A DNA stretch of 64,000 nt from Pyruvatibacter sp. HU-CL02332 (GTDB lineage Bacteria > Pseudomonadota > Alphaproteobacteria > CGMCC-115125): the NCBI RefSeq assembly GCF_040362765.1, contig NZ_BAABWK010000001.1, forward strand, positions 124,001-188,000, given 5' to 3'. Position numbers and translations under genes: made by a program. This document shows positions 25,135-33,473 of this stretch, piece after piece; position 1 is the first letter of the stretch; the number at the start of each line of letters is the position of its first letter. Under the pieces are notes generated by a model, which was not told the DNA's origin, did not search any database, and saw nothing but the letters and a program-made list of their open reading frames with translations.

Positions 25135-25902
25135 CTAGTCCCGAGCCACGACGGTGTAGAGACCAGGCGTGAAGCTGAGCCCTTCGATTTCAGGTGCCTT
25201 GCCATTGGCATTCATGGCCGCCGACGCAGACTTGAAGGCGTCCGCACTTTCCCAGACGGCAACATTGATCAATGCAAATTTTGCATCCGGCGTGATGGAC
25301 TGATGAAGCGCTGTGGAGACATAGCCCGGCTGCGTTTGCAGGAAGTCCCGGCTCTTGGTCCACATGGCGATTGCCTGATCAAGCGCACCGTCTGTCACTT
25401 CAAAGACATTGATGAGGGTCACCTCGGTGCTGACGTCAATTGCATCATTCATGTCCGCTATCATCCTTATGTTTGATTTGAAGGCTGCGAAAGTGAGCGG
25501 CGTGTCGCTGTTGCTTGCCGCCACATAGAGGTCTTTGGAGTTGGACAGGCTCTGCTCGGCTGCATCGAGCGCACCATCGCCATTGACGTCCCAGGCTTCA
25601 AAGATGCGGGTGCGCACCTGGAGGTATTGGTCAAAGAGGCCCCGCTTTTCTGCAAGGTGGCCCCACCCGACACCCCACCCGAGATGTTCCTCGGCCGTCA
25701 CGACGCCATCATCGTCCACGTCCTGGGAAATCATCACGTCCTGCCGGAACACATCCATTTCCCGCGGTGACACCACAGCGTCCCCATTGAGATCAATCGA
25801 CTGGAACAGCGTGCGGTTCACATCATCCAGTTCACGGTCCAGCGCATGGGCGGGTGCCAGTGACAGACACAGAGCAGCGCAGGTCAGCAGGAGAGTTTTC
25901 AT
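25135..25902 (-). CDS. exported EF-hand / ABM monooxygenase fusion protein
   Basis: 255 residues. A signal peptide (MKTLLLTCAALCLSLAPAHA) sends it to the periplasm. Three EF-hand loops follow: DLNGDAVVSPRE at about 37-48, DVDDDGVVTAEE at about 61-72 and DVNGDGALDAAE at about 104-115. The C-terminal 95 residues resemble an ABM (antibiotic biosynthesis monooxygenase/heme-degrading) domain: VTLINVFEV, MWTKSRDFLQTQPGYVSTAL and FALINVAVWESADAFKSA. The calcium-binding half plus ABM half is an unusual arrangement. First gene of an operon with cytochrome b561; the promoter overlaps MarR-type palindromes. Confidence 0.8.
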   Translation of the reverse strand: MKTLLLTCAALCLSLAPAHALDRELDDVNRTLFQSIDLNGDAVVSPREMDVFRQDVMISQDVDDDGVVTAEEHLGWGVGWGHLAEKRGLFDQYLQVRTRIFEAWDVNGDGALDAAEQSLSNSKDLYVAASNSDTPLTFAAFKSNIRMIADMNDAIDVSTEVTLINVFEVTDGALDQAIAMWTKSRDFLQTQPGYVSTALHQSITPDAKFALINVAVWESADAFKSASAAMNANGKAPEIEGLSFTPGLYTVVARD

Positions 25903-25930
25903 TTTGATCGGTCCCTACAGTGTTTTTTTC

Positions 25931-25989
25931 ATAGCAAGCTATGCTTAAGATGGATAGCAAGCTATACTTTTTGATAAATAGCAAGCTAT
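25931..25989. promoter_or_regulatory. three identical palindromes, likely MarR operators
   Basis: The 12-base sequence ATAGCAAGCTAT (ATAGC-AA-GCTAT) occurs exactly three times: 25931-25942, 25954-25965 and 25978-25989. Spacing of starts is 23 and 24 bases, about two helical turns. The third copy lies in the spacer of a possible promoter for the marR-type gene (TTGATA 25971-25976, TATCTG 25993-25998). The array lies between the divergent EF-hand/ABM and MarR genes. Confidence 0.88.
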
Positions 25990-26034
25990 TTATATCTGTA
26001 TCGCGAACCCGGCAGTACGCTGCTAGATAAACAC

Positions 26035-26463
26035 ATGGACTTTAATCACATGGATTCTGCCGGATATCTGGTGAACCACATCGCGCGGCTGTTTGCAGAC
26101 GGCCTGCGGCGGCGGGTGGAACCGCTTGGCATTGTGCCGGGTCAGTTCCCCGCCCTTCTGGAGCTCTGGATCGAAGACGGGCAGACCCAAAAGCAGCTCG
26201 TCGAGAAGCTGGACATCGAGCAGGCAACCCTCGCCTACACACTTGGGCGCATGGAACGCGACGGCCTCATCACCCGTGAGGAACATCCCGATGACCGGCG
26301 GTCCCGCATTGTCTATTTGACCGACAAGGCAAAGGCGATCCGCGATGACGCCTACGCAGCGGCCCACGAAACCAACACCATTGCCATGTCCACGCTCTCC
26401 AAGAGCGAGCAAAAGCAGTTTGTGGATTTCATGCAGCGCATCATCAAGGTGATGCGGGACTAG
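26035..26463 (+). CDS. MarR family transcriptional regulator
   Basis: 142-residue winged-helix regulator. The DNA-binding segment reads QKQLVEKLDIEQATLAYTLGRMERDGLITREEHPDDRRSRIVYLTD, a typical MarR recognition helix and wing with the DDRRSR motif. Dimerisation helices lie at both ends. Start could be ATG 26035 or ATG 26050. It is divergent from the EF-hand/ABM operon across three identical palindromes, so it most likely controls that operon and itself. The ligand is unknown. Confidence 0.9.
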   Translation: MDFNHMDSAGYLVNHIARLFADGLRRRVEPLGIVPGQFPALLELWIEDGQTQKQLVEKLDIEQATLAYTLGRMERDGLITREEHPDDRRSRIVYLTDKAKAIRDDAYAAAHETNTIAMSTLSKSEQKQFVDFMQRIIKVMRD

Positions 26464-26555
26464 GCGGCGGACGCGGGATTGCTCCCGCCCGCTTCTGCGT
26501 TAGCGGACGGTCACATCCCGGCTGCGGACGAGCCAGCGTGGGTTAGGCCGGCTCT

Positions 26556-28298
26556 TTATTCAGCTGCTTGAAGCTGTTCGACGGTCTGTGGCCCACGAAC
26601 CAAACCACCCGGACGCTTGTCAGTCACAACGCCGCCCTTGAAGGTCACCTGCCCCGACTTGATGGTGTAGTCATAGCCATCGGCCTTTTGAAGCAGGCGC
26701 TTGCCACCCGCTGGCAGATCAAAGGCCAGCCAGGGCTTGCCAAGTTTGATCTGGTCCATGTCGATGACGTTGACGTCTGCAAGGTAGCCCGGCTTCAGCA
26801 CGCCGCGATCATTGAGGCCGTAGAGGCGCGCCGTATCCAGACACTGCCGCTTGATGGCGTGCTCGATGCTGAGCGTTCCACGCGACCGGTTCTTGACCCA
26901 GTGCTCGAGCATGAAGGTCGGGCTGGCCGCATCACAAATGGTGCCGCAATGGGCGCCACCATCAGACAGACTGTTCACCGTGTCGTCGGCCTGCTGCAAT
27001 GCTTCGAGGAAATCGAGATTGCCGTCCATGTAGTTGAGCAGCGGCAGGTAGATGAAGCCTTTGCCGTCATCGCCCATCATCAGGTCATACGCATATTCTG
27101 CGCCCGATTTTCCGGCGGCTTCAGCGCGGCTGGCAATACTTTCGTCTGCCTGCGGCTCATAGTTGAAGTCTTCATCCATCTCGAACTGCATCGCCCAGCC
27201 CTGGGTCACCACCATGAACACCGGCACCAGATCAACTTCTTCGGGCATTTCACTGGTTTCGCTCAGCAACTGCGCCTTGAATGCTGGATCCTTGAGCTTG
27301 GCGTATTTTTCGTCCCAGCTCAGATCTTCCATCGCGACCCAGCTTGGATGACGAACGAAAGGATGAACCGTCCCCTGCCACGCCATCACGATGCCATTCC
27401 CGCGCAACGCAATCTGGGCAACAATGTTGGCCCCGTTGTCATTTTCAGCGCGCATATTGGCAATCTGCTCATCCAGCGACTGATCCTTGGCAATCGACTG
27501 GAGAGCCGCAAACGTCACCGGCATTCCGGTTTCGCGGCTCAGATCACCCATCCACTCGAACTCGTTCCATTCCTTGTTGAGATCGCTGGCCATTTCAAAC
27601 ACGCCATAGCCGACGCGACCCATCGCGCGGCCAATGCCGATAAGCTCTTCCTTGGTCGCCGTCGTGCCGGGCACCAGTTCGCCATCAATCGACCGGTGCA
27701 GGATCGTCCGCGATGTCGAGAAACCAAGCGCGCCGGCTTTCAAACCGTCCTCGACGATATCCGACATTTGCTGAATTTCTTCTTCCGTGGGAACAGCGCC
27801 GGGTTTTTCCTTGTCGCCCAGCACATAGGCCCGCACGGCACCGTGGGGGACATGGGTTGCCACATCGACAGTCCGTGGAAGCTTCTCAAGCTCATCGAGA
27901 TATTCGGGGAACGTTTCCCAGTTCCAGCTCATGCCTTCGGCCAATGCAGTGCCGGGAATATCTTCCACGCCTTCCATCAGACCAATCAGCCAGTCATGGC
28001 GATCAGGCCGGGCGGGCGCAAAGCCAACGCCGCAATTGCCCATCACCACCGTGGTGATGCCGTGCCAGCTCGAAGGCGCCATTTCGTCGTCCCACGTGGC
28101 CTGGCCATCATAGTGGGTGTGCACATCCACAAAGCCGGGGGTGACGACTTTACCGGTCGCGTCAATCTCTTCGCGCCCTTGCGCCTTGACCTCGCCCACG
28201 AGGGTCACACGGTCGCCATCAATGGCAACATCCGCTGTGAAGGGCGCAGCGCCCGTCCCATCAACAATTGTCCCGCCACGAATTACTAGATCATGCAT
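26556..28298 (-). CDS. N-acyl-D-amino-acid deacylase-like amidohydrolase
   Basis: 580-residue amidohydrolase-superfamily enzyme. N-terminal strand [14 protein letters not shown] and metal motif [15 protein letters not shown], then [20 protein letters not shown] and late motifs [16 protein letters not shown] and [19 protein letters not shown] belong to the D-aminoacylase group. It probably removes an acyl or carbamoyl group from a D-amino acid or related amide; the substrate is inferred. GGGAAAAAG lies upstream of the ATG. A perfect palindrome at 28320-28336 indicates a dedicated repressor, though no regulator is adjacent. Confidence 0.87.
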   Translation of the reverse strand: MHDLVIRGGTIVDGTGAAPFTADVAIDGDRVTLVGEVKAQGREEIDATGKVVTPGFVDVHTHYDGQATWDDEMAPSSWHGITTVVMGNCGVGFAPARPDRHDWLIGLMEGVEDIPGTALAEGMSWNWETFPEYLDELEKLPRTVDVATHVPHGAVRAYVLGDKEKPGAVPTEEEIQQMSDIVEDGLKAGALGFSTSRTILHRSIDGELVPGTTATKEELIGIGRAMGRVGYGVFEMASDLNKEWNEFEWMGDLSRETGMPVTFAALQSIAKDQSLDEQIANMRAENDNGANIVAQIALRGNGIVMAWQGTVHPFVRHPSWVAMEDLSWDEKYAKLKDPAFKAQLLSETSEMPEEVDLVPVFMVVTQGWAMQFEMDEDFNYEPQADESIASRAEAAGKSGAEYAYDLMMGDDGKGFIYLPLLNYMDGNLDFLEALQQADDTVNSLSDGGAHCGTICDAASPTFMLEHWVKNRSRGTLSIEHAIKRQCLDTARLYGLNDRGVLKPGYLADVNVIDMDQIKLGKPWLAFDLPAGGKRLLQKADGYDYTIKSGQVTFKGGVVTDKRPGGLVRGPQTVEQLQAAE

Positions 28299-28319
28299 CG
28301 TCTTTTTCCCGCCCTGTCG

Positions 28320-28336
28320 AATGACAAACTGTCATT
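28320..28336. promoter_or_regulatory. perfect palindromic operator
   Basis: AATGACA, AAC, TGTCATT: seven-base perfect arms, 17 bases in all, centred 30 bases before the start codon of the deacylase-like gene. The TGACA-N3-TGTCA form is common among TetR-family operators. No regulator gene is next to it. Confidence 0.65.
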
Positions 28337-28398
28337 AAGGTAACGAGTTTGGCGAGCGGATCAAGGTGAGGACATGCTGCAGTGCAGTGCTGTCGACA

Positions 28399-28441
28399 GG
28401 CTGCCGGGCTTGAACCAGCTTGGACGTTATTGTCCGAGGGA
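28399..28441 (-). repeat. duplicated 3' part of tRNA-Leu (attachment-site-like)
   Basis: These 43 bases match 29010-29052 of the intact tRNA-Leu gene at 38 positions. The match covers the 3' anticodon-stem strand, the variable arm, the T arm and the first acceptor bases, and stops before the CCA end. The copies are in direct orientation 611 bp apart, as produced when an element integrates at a tRNA 3' end. The last codons of the kinase gene (Ser-Leu-Gly-Gln-stop) lie inside this copy. Confidence 0.85.
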
Positions 28442-28978
28442 CTTCTTGGCAGCTTCTCGCAGTATATCGTCGACCACCGTCTCGAGCGGTGCAGCAGCAT
28501 CAATCACGATGGCATTATCAGGCATGTCTTCTTCGGTGCGGTGTAGGCGCGCAACAAGGTCTTTTTCTTCTGGTCTGCCGCCAAAATCAGTCGGGTCTAT
28601 TGCCACTCTCTCATCAAGTCGTCGATGTATCGTTTCGATATCATCGACCTTGAGAACAAAGACCCCGTCGAGCAGATCAATAAAGTGATCGACATTCCGG
28701 CAGCCGCCGCAAAAGAAAGAAACCTGGACACCATGGTCAGCGATGACGGATTTCACTTTGTCCGTGTCCCACAATAGATGCGTGTGCCGCCATAGGGTTT
28801 TGTCTTTTGCACTCGCGTGAACAGGTTCTTCCACCGGCTCGCCGGTCTTGGGATCGCCTCGATACTTAAGCTCCCGGTCCCCGTGCAAAACGTGATACCC
28901 GCGCCGCTGCAATTCTTCAGCTACGGTCGTCTTGCCGGTGCCCGATACGCCTTCGATCAAAAAGTTTTTGATGCCCAT
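28427..28978 (-). CDS. P-loop nucleotide kinase-like protein (possible cassette cargo)
   Basis: 183 residues. Walker A is GVSGTGKTT at residues 9-17, followed by a kinase-like helix and HGDRELKYRGDP; RRLDERVAIDPTDFGGR may be the lid. It resembles small AAA-type nucleoside or shikimate-like kinases with unknown substrate. ATG 28978 (MGIKNFLIEG) is chosen; the longer frame enters the tRNA gene region. The gene lies between a tRNA-Leu gene and a degenerate copy of its 3' half, and its final codons are derived from that copy. It may be cargo of a small integrated element without a visible integrase. Confidence 0.82.
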   Translation of the reverse strand: MGIKNFLIEGVSGTGKTTVAEELQRRGYHVLHGDRELKYRGDPKTGEPVEEPVHASAKDKTLWRHTHLLWDTDKVKSVIADHGVQVSFFCGGCRNVDHFIDLLDGVFVLKVDDIETIHRRLDERVAIDPTDFGGRPEEKDLVARLHRTEEDMPDNAIVIDAAAPLETVVDDILREAAKKSLGQ

Positions 28979-29002
28979 TTTTCTGCAAAACATAGAAGGC
29001 AA

Positions 29003-29091
29003 TGGTGCGGGCTGCCGGACTTGAACCGGCATGGACGTTACCGTCCGAGGGATTTTAAGTCCCTTGTGTCTACCAATTCCACCAAGCCCGC
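29003..29091 (-). tRNA. tRNA-Leu (anticodon UAA)
   Basis: On the - strand the gene begins GCGGGCTTGGT and ends AGCCCGC-A-CCA, a perfect 7-bp acceptor stem with encoded CCA. The anticodon loop CTTAAAA lies in an AGGGA/TCCCT stem, with the anticodon TAA at 29055-29057. There is a long variable arm (CGGACGGTAACGTCC), as in class II tRNAs, and a standard T arm with GGTTCAAGTCC. Its 3' half is duplicated at 28399-28441. Confidence 0.97.
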
Positions 29092-29170
29092 AGCTTCAAG
29101 GAATCAATCCTGAGGCGACCATAGTGATGGAATGCGCCAAGACAACAAGAACGCGCGCAGGGCGCGGGCT

Positions 29171-30370
29171 CTAGTCACTTTGTTGATTAGTGTGTTGGCG
29201 GATGTGGTCCGCCACCGCCCGCGCGGCCACGTCATGGCCATAGGCGTTCCAGTGATTGTCCACATCATGCTCGAAACGCTGCTGATGGGCGTCCCAGTCC
29301 GCTGAAAACACCGGCTGCAGATCAAGAAAGGCAATGCCGAGCTTGTCCGCCTCGCGGGCCGCCATCTCATTGAGCACCAGGGCCGGGCCATTCTTGTTGC
29401 CCTCGCGCAGACTGCGGCGATCGCCATCCATCACCAGCAACAGATTGGCACCCATATCCGTCGCAGCGCGTTGCAGCTGGTCAAAGCCATAGCTGGTGGC
29501 GGCTTCTACATCGCTGCGGGCATTGAGCAGATCGGTCAGATTGACGTTGGCTGCAAATTCCGGTGCTGACCCAGTCTCTGCCGGTGGGCCATCTGCAGGC
29601 TGGGTTGTAGCGTCAGATGGCGCAGCAAGCGGTTCAGCGGGCGATGAGGAAAACAGATTGGCAAGAATGACGTCCGGCCGCACCTGCCAGCGATAAACCA
29701 GAAAACGGAGTGTCGCGAAGTTGCGAAACCACCCATAGGGCGACGGCCGCAGCGGCTGAGGCGCAATTTCACCAACCACAGCCCCCTTCTCCACATCAAA
29801 TTTCAGGAAGCTGCTGGCATAGCGACCGGCCTGAAAGCGGAATGACTCGTCAAAATCATTGTGGATGAGCAGCACCACCAGCCAGTCCGGCTTGTAGTCA
29901 GCCACCTCGTGCCGCGCCATATGCACATACTGGCTTAGCGGCGCGCCGGACATGCCGAAGCGATAGACCTCGCCGGGTTTGTCCGCTGCGACATACAGGG
30001 TTTCAGAAAGGCGCTCGGCCATGCTGGCGTCGGGCGGCACCTGAAGCGCTTCCACATAGCTGTCGCCCACAACCGCAATGCGCGGCACACCGGGGGTGCG
30101 GGCTTCGGTGTAGCCATCAAGGCCGGAGTTCCATCCTTGCGCGTTGATGGCATAGGGCGCTGCGATCTCGTTGCGCACCCGCCAGGTGCCCGTCTGGCCC
30201 GGCTCATACCGCACAACATCATCGATATAGGCATTATCCGGTGTCGACCCGGACGGCAGGATGGCCCGAAACACCAGCAACTCGCAGATGAGCAAAAAGA
30301 CAAAGACGCTCACAGCAGAGACCGCGAGATTTGTCAGCAGATCACGAAGGCGGGGTGAGAGACGGTCCAT
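29171..30370 (-). CDS. membrane-anchored SGNH/GDSL-like protein
   Basis: About 399 residues with one N-terminal hydrophobic segment (LAVSAVSVFVFLLICELLVF) and a periplasmic SGNH-like domain. The first catalytic block reads IAVVGDSYVEALQV (Ser of GDS), the Asn-type block may be LIHNDFDESFRF, and the last is HDVDNHWNAYGHDVAA, with the DxxH pair. Such proteins are acyl-esterases or acetylation helpers for polysaccharides. The linker at about 265-300 is Pro/Ala-rich. ATG 30370 is used; a GTG at 30409 is also possible and neither has a good ribosome site. Confidence 0.75.
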   Translation of the reverse strand: MDRLSPRLRDLLTNLAVSAVSVFVFLLICELLVFRAILPSGSTPDNAYIDDVVRYEPGQTGTWRVRNEIAAPYAINAQGWNSGLDGYTEARTPGVPRIAVVGDSYVEALQVPPDASMAERLSETLYVAADKPGEVYRFGMSGAPLSQYVHMARHEVADYKPDWLVVLLIHNDFDESFRFQAGRYASSFLKFDVEKGAVVGEIAPQPLRPSPYGWFRNFATLRFLVYRWQVRPDVILANLFSSSPAEPLAAPSDATTQPADGPPAETGSAPEFAANVNLTDLLNARSDVEAATSYGFDQLQRAATDMGANLLLVMDGDRRSLREGNKNGPALVLNEMAAREADKLGIAFLDLQPVFSADWDAHQQRFEHDVDNHWNAYGHDVAARAVADHIRQHTNQQSD

Positions 30371-30573
30371 AAGAGGGATGCAATGAATCCTGAGCAGGAG
30401 AAGTGTCACCCCGGTTTAGGCGACGCCTCCCCTGCTTACAAGCAACTCGCAAAGATTTGGTAAGAGCCTCGGCCGGCTCACCTTCCCACAGCGATTCAGA
30501 GCTTTGTGGATAACGATTCAACCGCCTGAAAAGACTCACACAAATGAATCGATCCCCGTTATTGCGCGGACAG

Positions 30574-30975
30574 CTAAAGGATCATTTGCGTCTGGCTGGT
30601 GAGCGCCACGAGCTTGCCGTCGGCGCGCTCAATGCGGGTCTGCCACATCTGCGTGCGGCGGCCGCGGTGCACCGGCGTTGAGGTCGCTGTCACCTTCTGG
30701 CCCGCGGGGCACGCCGCCAGGAAGTTCGTCTTGCTCTCGACTGTTGTGGTGCCGCCGGCCCCTTCAGGAAGGTTCAAAAAGGTGGCCACCGCCCCCACCG
30801 TATCGGCCAGCGCCATCGCCGTGCCGCCATGCATGATATTGCCGGAGGTGCACAGATCGTCGGTGATCTCGAGTTCCGCCACCACCGCGTCAGACTCGGC
30901 GGAGACAAACTGGATGCCCAGATGCTTGGCGAGGGGGAGTGGGTTGGCGTTGAGCTGGTCTGCGGTGTTGGACAT
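30574..30975 (-). CDS. PaaI-type hotdog thioesterase
   Basis: 133 residues, hotdog fold. Visible are the N-terminal LAKHLGIQFVSAES strand, NIMHGGTAMALADTVGAVA (the HGG core helix), GTTTVESKTNFLAACP and the last strand ALTSQTQMIL. It hydrolyses an acyl-CoA, most often phenylacetyl-CoA or hydroxybenzoyl-CoA-like substrates; the exact one is unknown. GGAGG is 9 bases upstream of ATG 30975, so the longer frame to 31140 is not needed. Confidence 0.88.
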   Translation of the reverse strand: MSNTADQLNANPLPLAKHLGIQFVSAESDAVVAELEITDDLCTSGNIMHGGTAMALADTVGAVATFLNLPEGAGGTTTVESKTNFLAACPAGQKVTATSTPVHRGRRTQMWQTRIERADGKLVALTSQTQMIL

Positions 30976-31097
30976 GGAAGGTGCCTCCTGAGGTGAGTGT
31001 CTGTCTGGCGGATAGGTACCCAGCCCACCGCCGACAGAACCATTACCTGTCAGGTAGGATAGCCAGCCAAGTCTGCCCTTCCGCATCCCCCGAAACG

Positions 31098-31130
31098 CAA
31101 AAACGGCGCCCTTCGTTTCCGAAGACCGCC
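31098..31130 (-). terminator. terminator after the small exported protein gene
   Basis: On the - strand GGCGGTCTTCG pairs with CGAAGGGCGCC, with one mismatch and one G-U, around GAAA-type loop bases, followed by a GTTTTTG tail. It lies 48 bp after the stop at 31178. Confidence 0.65.
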
Positions 31131-31177
31131 GCTTTGCCACTCAATGAAGAGTGTTTGGATACGCGTGTGACCCGTCT

Positions 31178-31429
31178 TTAGTTGACGAGGCCCTGCCAAA
31201 CTGGCTTGCAAGTTCCGCCTACGGAACCCTGCACAGATGCCATGGCTTCTTCCATGTTGGCACCATCGGCAGTTGTTTCGCTGTCAGCAGCGCCCGTGCA
31301 CCAAACGTAGAACTGGTGCGTGCCAGCCTTGCTCTGTGCTTCGTAGCTGGAGTCCAGCGCGAATGCTGAGCCGGTCATGATGAGCGCGGCAGCGGCAACA
31401 CCGAATGCGCCTGCGAGAATCTTTTTCAT
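31178..31429 (-). CDS. small exported protein of unknown function
   Basis: 83 residues with a signal peptide (MKKILAGAFGVAAAALIMTGSAFA). The mature protein of about 58 residues has two cysteines (YVWCTGAAD and GGTCKPVW), which may form a disulfide, and is acidic. I do not recognise the family. It is monocistronic, with a terminator after it. The coding start has GGGAGAC upstream. Confidence 0.72.
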   Translation of the reverse strand: MKKILAGAFGVAAAALIMTGSAFALDSSYEAQSKAGTHQFYVWCTGAADSETTADGANMEEAMASVQGSVGGTCKPVWQGLVN

Positions 31430-31789
31430 ACTTAGTCTCCCTCGAGAGGTTTCCCCGCCCCCGTTAAAATCGGAGGTGATGTCCCTGAATGACAGTTCCG
31501 GTTTCTACGTTATGCAGATCCGTCCTGCCGGTCGCTTATTTGGACGGCAGATGCTCCGTTCCGGTGAAAACGAAACGATCTCCTGAAAGACCGTCGATCC
31601 CCTCACCGGGCCGATGCGCATCGCGCCGCCCTTGTTTCCGGGCAGAACGATAACCGCTCCTGAGACTCATACTAATGGATTCCGCGCGGAATGACCTGAA
31701 ATCTTCGTAATGTTGAGGGGGGTGTTGCCAAACTGTCACGAAATCGCGGTTAACGCAGCAATTTCAGACGGTTGAGACCGCTCAAGGCC
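31430..31789. other. intergenic region, no gene seen
   Basis: About 360 bp between the small exported protein gene and the CinA-like gene. I see no convincing coding sequence. A perfect 14-base palindrome ATTCCGCGCGGAAT is at 31679-31692. The region near the exported gene should hold its promoter. Confidence 0.5.
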
Positions 31790-32557
31790 TCAGGTGCCAT
31801 CCCCGACAACCGGCTCGACACCCAGCGCTCGGACCATCTCAATGGCCTCATCCTGCACTTTGGCAAGCAGGTCAGCATCCGTTGTGCGGAACACCAGATT
31901 CGCGCCGAACGTGCCGTCCTTGTAGTAGGGATAGCTGCCCATGGAGACCTGCGGATACTTGTCCTGCAGCACGCCCAAAGGCTCCGCAATCACCCCTTCG
32001 GCAATCTGTCCGGCGACGGAGCATGCCAGCATCCTGGCACCGCCCGTGAGGCGATCCTCGATGCCGGTGATCATCGCCTGCATGACCGAGGGAATGCCCG
32101 CCATCACAAACACATTGCCGATCTGAAACCCCGGGGCCTTGGACACCGGGTTGTCGATCAGGGTCGCTGTGTCCGGTATCCGCGCCATCCGCTTGCGCGC
32201 GTCATTGAACTCGATGTCCGACGCATCGTAATGGGCCTGCAGTCGCGCCATCGCTTCAGGGTGATGACCAATAGGCACGCCGAACGCCACGGCAATCGAG
32301 TCAGCAGTAATGTCATCATGGGTCGGGCCGATGCCGCCGGAGGTGAAGACATAGTCAAACTTCGCCCGCAGCGTGTTCACCGCGTCAACGATCTCTTCCT
32401 CGATGTCAGGCACAACCCGGGCTTCCATCACCCGGATGCCCCGCTCCCCCAGCCAGGTGGCAATGAACCCCAGATTCTTGTCCTGGGTCCGCCCGGAGAG
32501 GATTTCGTCACCAATCATGATGACGGCGGCAGTTACTTTTTTGTCTGACGTGCTCAT
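31790..32557 (-). CDS. CinA/MoaB-type molybdopterin-binding domain protein
   Basis: 255 residues, corresponding to the N-terminal MoaB/Mog (MPT-binding) domain of CinA; the C-terminal amidase domain of full CinA is absent. Motifs: AAVIMIGDEILSGRTQDKN at the start, FDYVFTSGGIGPTHDDITAD, and VFVMAGIPSVMQAM. CinA-family N-domains act as NAD-recycling ADP-ribose pyrophosphatases or remain uncharacterised. ATG 32557 begins the domain but has no clear ribosome site. It is divergent from sfsA across repeat copy D. Confidence 0.87.
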   Translation of the reverse strand: MSTSDKKVTAAVIMIGDEILSGRTQDKNLGFIATWLGERGIRVMEARVVPDIEEEIVDAVNTLRAKFDYVFTSGGIGPTHDDITADSIAVAFGVPIGHHPEAMARLQAHYDASDIEFNDARKRMARIPDTATLIDNPVSKAPGFQIGNVFVMAGIPSVMQAMITGIEDRLTGGARMLACSVAGQIAEGVIAEPLGVLQDKYPQVSMGSYPYYKDGTFGANLVFRTTDADLLAKVQDEAIEMVRALGVEPVVGDGT

Positions 32558-32613
32558 GGCGGGGGATATAGCACGGCAGGATGCAAGGGACAGTATCGGT
32601 GTGGCCATGAATC

Positions 32614-32704
32614 CCGTAGCCCCGGACTTGATCCGTGGTCCACTCTCAGTCGCCGTGCAGTTGATCGTTTGCGAGTAGGCCCCGGATCAAGTCCGGGGAT
32701 ACGG
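32614..32704. repeat. 91-bp dispersed inverted-repeat element, copy D
   Basis: Same length and orientation as copy A. The left arm has one change (CCGTGGTCC in place of CCGGGGTCC). A spurious frame reading out of the element makes the sfsA frame appear open about 90 bases too far upstream. Confidence 0.95.
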
Positions 32705-32758
32705 GTTGTTGCGGGACTTGTCTTGACCACTTTTGCCGGTGCGGCGATACACACTCCC

Positions 32759-33457
32759 ATGAAACTCCCCCCTCTCGTGCCCGGCACGCTTCTCAAGCGC
32801 TACAAGCGGTTCCTCGCGGATGTTGAACTCGACACCGGCGAAACCATTACGGCCCACTGCGCCAATCCCGGCGCGATGATGGGGTTGAATGATCCCGGCA
32901 ACCGGGTGTGGCTATCCAAGTCGGATAACCCCAAGCGCAAGCTGGCCTACTCCTGGGAGCTGGTGGAAGTGGACGGCACGCTCATCGGCATCAACACCTC
33001 CATGCCAAACAAGCTGGCTGAAGAAGCCATTGCAGCCGACCGCATTAAGGAGCTGACCGGCTACGACACCATGCGCCGGGAAGTGAAGTACGGGCAGAAC
33101 AGCCGAATCGACATCCTTCTGGAAGACGCCAAAAAACCGCTTACCTATGTGGAAGTGAAAAACGTCCACCTGATGCGCGAACCGGGGCTGGCCGAGTTTC
33201 CCGACAGCGTGACCGCCCGCGGCGCCAAACACCTGGTGGAGCTGGGCGACATGGCCGAACAGGGCCACCGCGCGGTGATGCTGTATCTTGTGCAATATCC
33301 CGGCACCCAGCGGTTCAAGCTGGCGGACGACATTGACCGCAAATACGCGGCCGCCCTTGAAATTGCCCGGGGTCGCGGTGTGGAAACACTATGTTATGGT
33401 TGCGACATCACCACCGACGCCATTGAGCTGACCTATCAGCTCAAGATTGAGATTTGA
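32759..33457 (+). CDS. sfsA: sugar fermentation stimulation protein homologue
   Basis: 232 residues, nearly exactly the family length. Core motifs: LVPGTLLKRYKRFLADVEL, TAHCANPGAMMGL, VYLSKSDNPKRKLAYSWELVE in variant form (VWLSKSDNPKRKL), INTSMPNKLAEEAI and NSRIDILLED with a nuclease-like active site, then YVEVKNV. SfsA was found as a maltose-gene activator in E. coli and has a restriction-nuclease-like fold. ATG 32759 begins the family pattern; the upstream extension reads into repeat copy D. The stop lies 16 bp before the map start. Confidence 0.92.
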   Translation: MKLPPLVPGTLLKRYKRFLADVELDTGETITAHCANPGAMMGLNDPGNRVWLSKSDNPKRKLAYSWELVEVDGTLIGINTSMPNKLAEEAIAADRIKELTGYDTMRREVKYGQNSRIDILLEDAKKPLTYVEVKNVHLMREPGLAEFPDSVTARGAKHLVELGDMAEQGHRAVMLYLVQYPGTQRFKLADDIDRKYAAALEIARGRGVETLCYGCDITTDAIELTYQLKIEI

Positions 33458-33473
33458 GAAAGCACGAACGCCG

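Noticed and set aside
26568-28289. A 573-codon open frame on the + strand opposite the deacylase-like gene
   Set aside because: The opposite strand encodes a complete amidohydrolase with all family motifs; the antisense frame is His-rich, has no recognisable motif and is a codon-bias shadow.
28984-29032. Longer start of the kinase gene at 29032
   Set aside because: The added codons (MPVQVRQPAPLP) are read from the 3' end of the tRNA-Leu gene and the spacer; ATG 28978 begins the kinase fold.
32669-32758. Upstream extension of sfsA to 32669
   Set aside because: The added residues (RVGPGSSPGIR) come from the 91-bp repeat copy D and are not part of the family.
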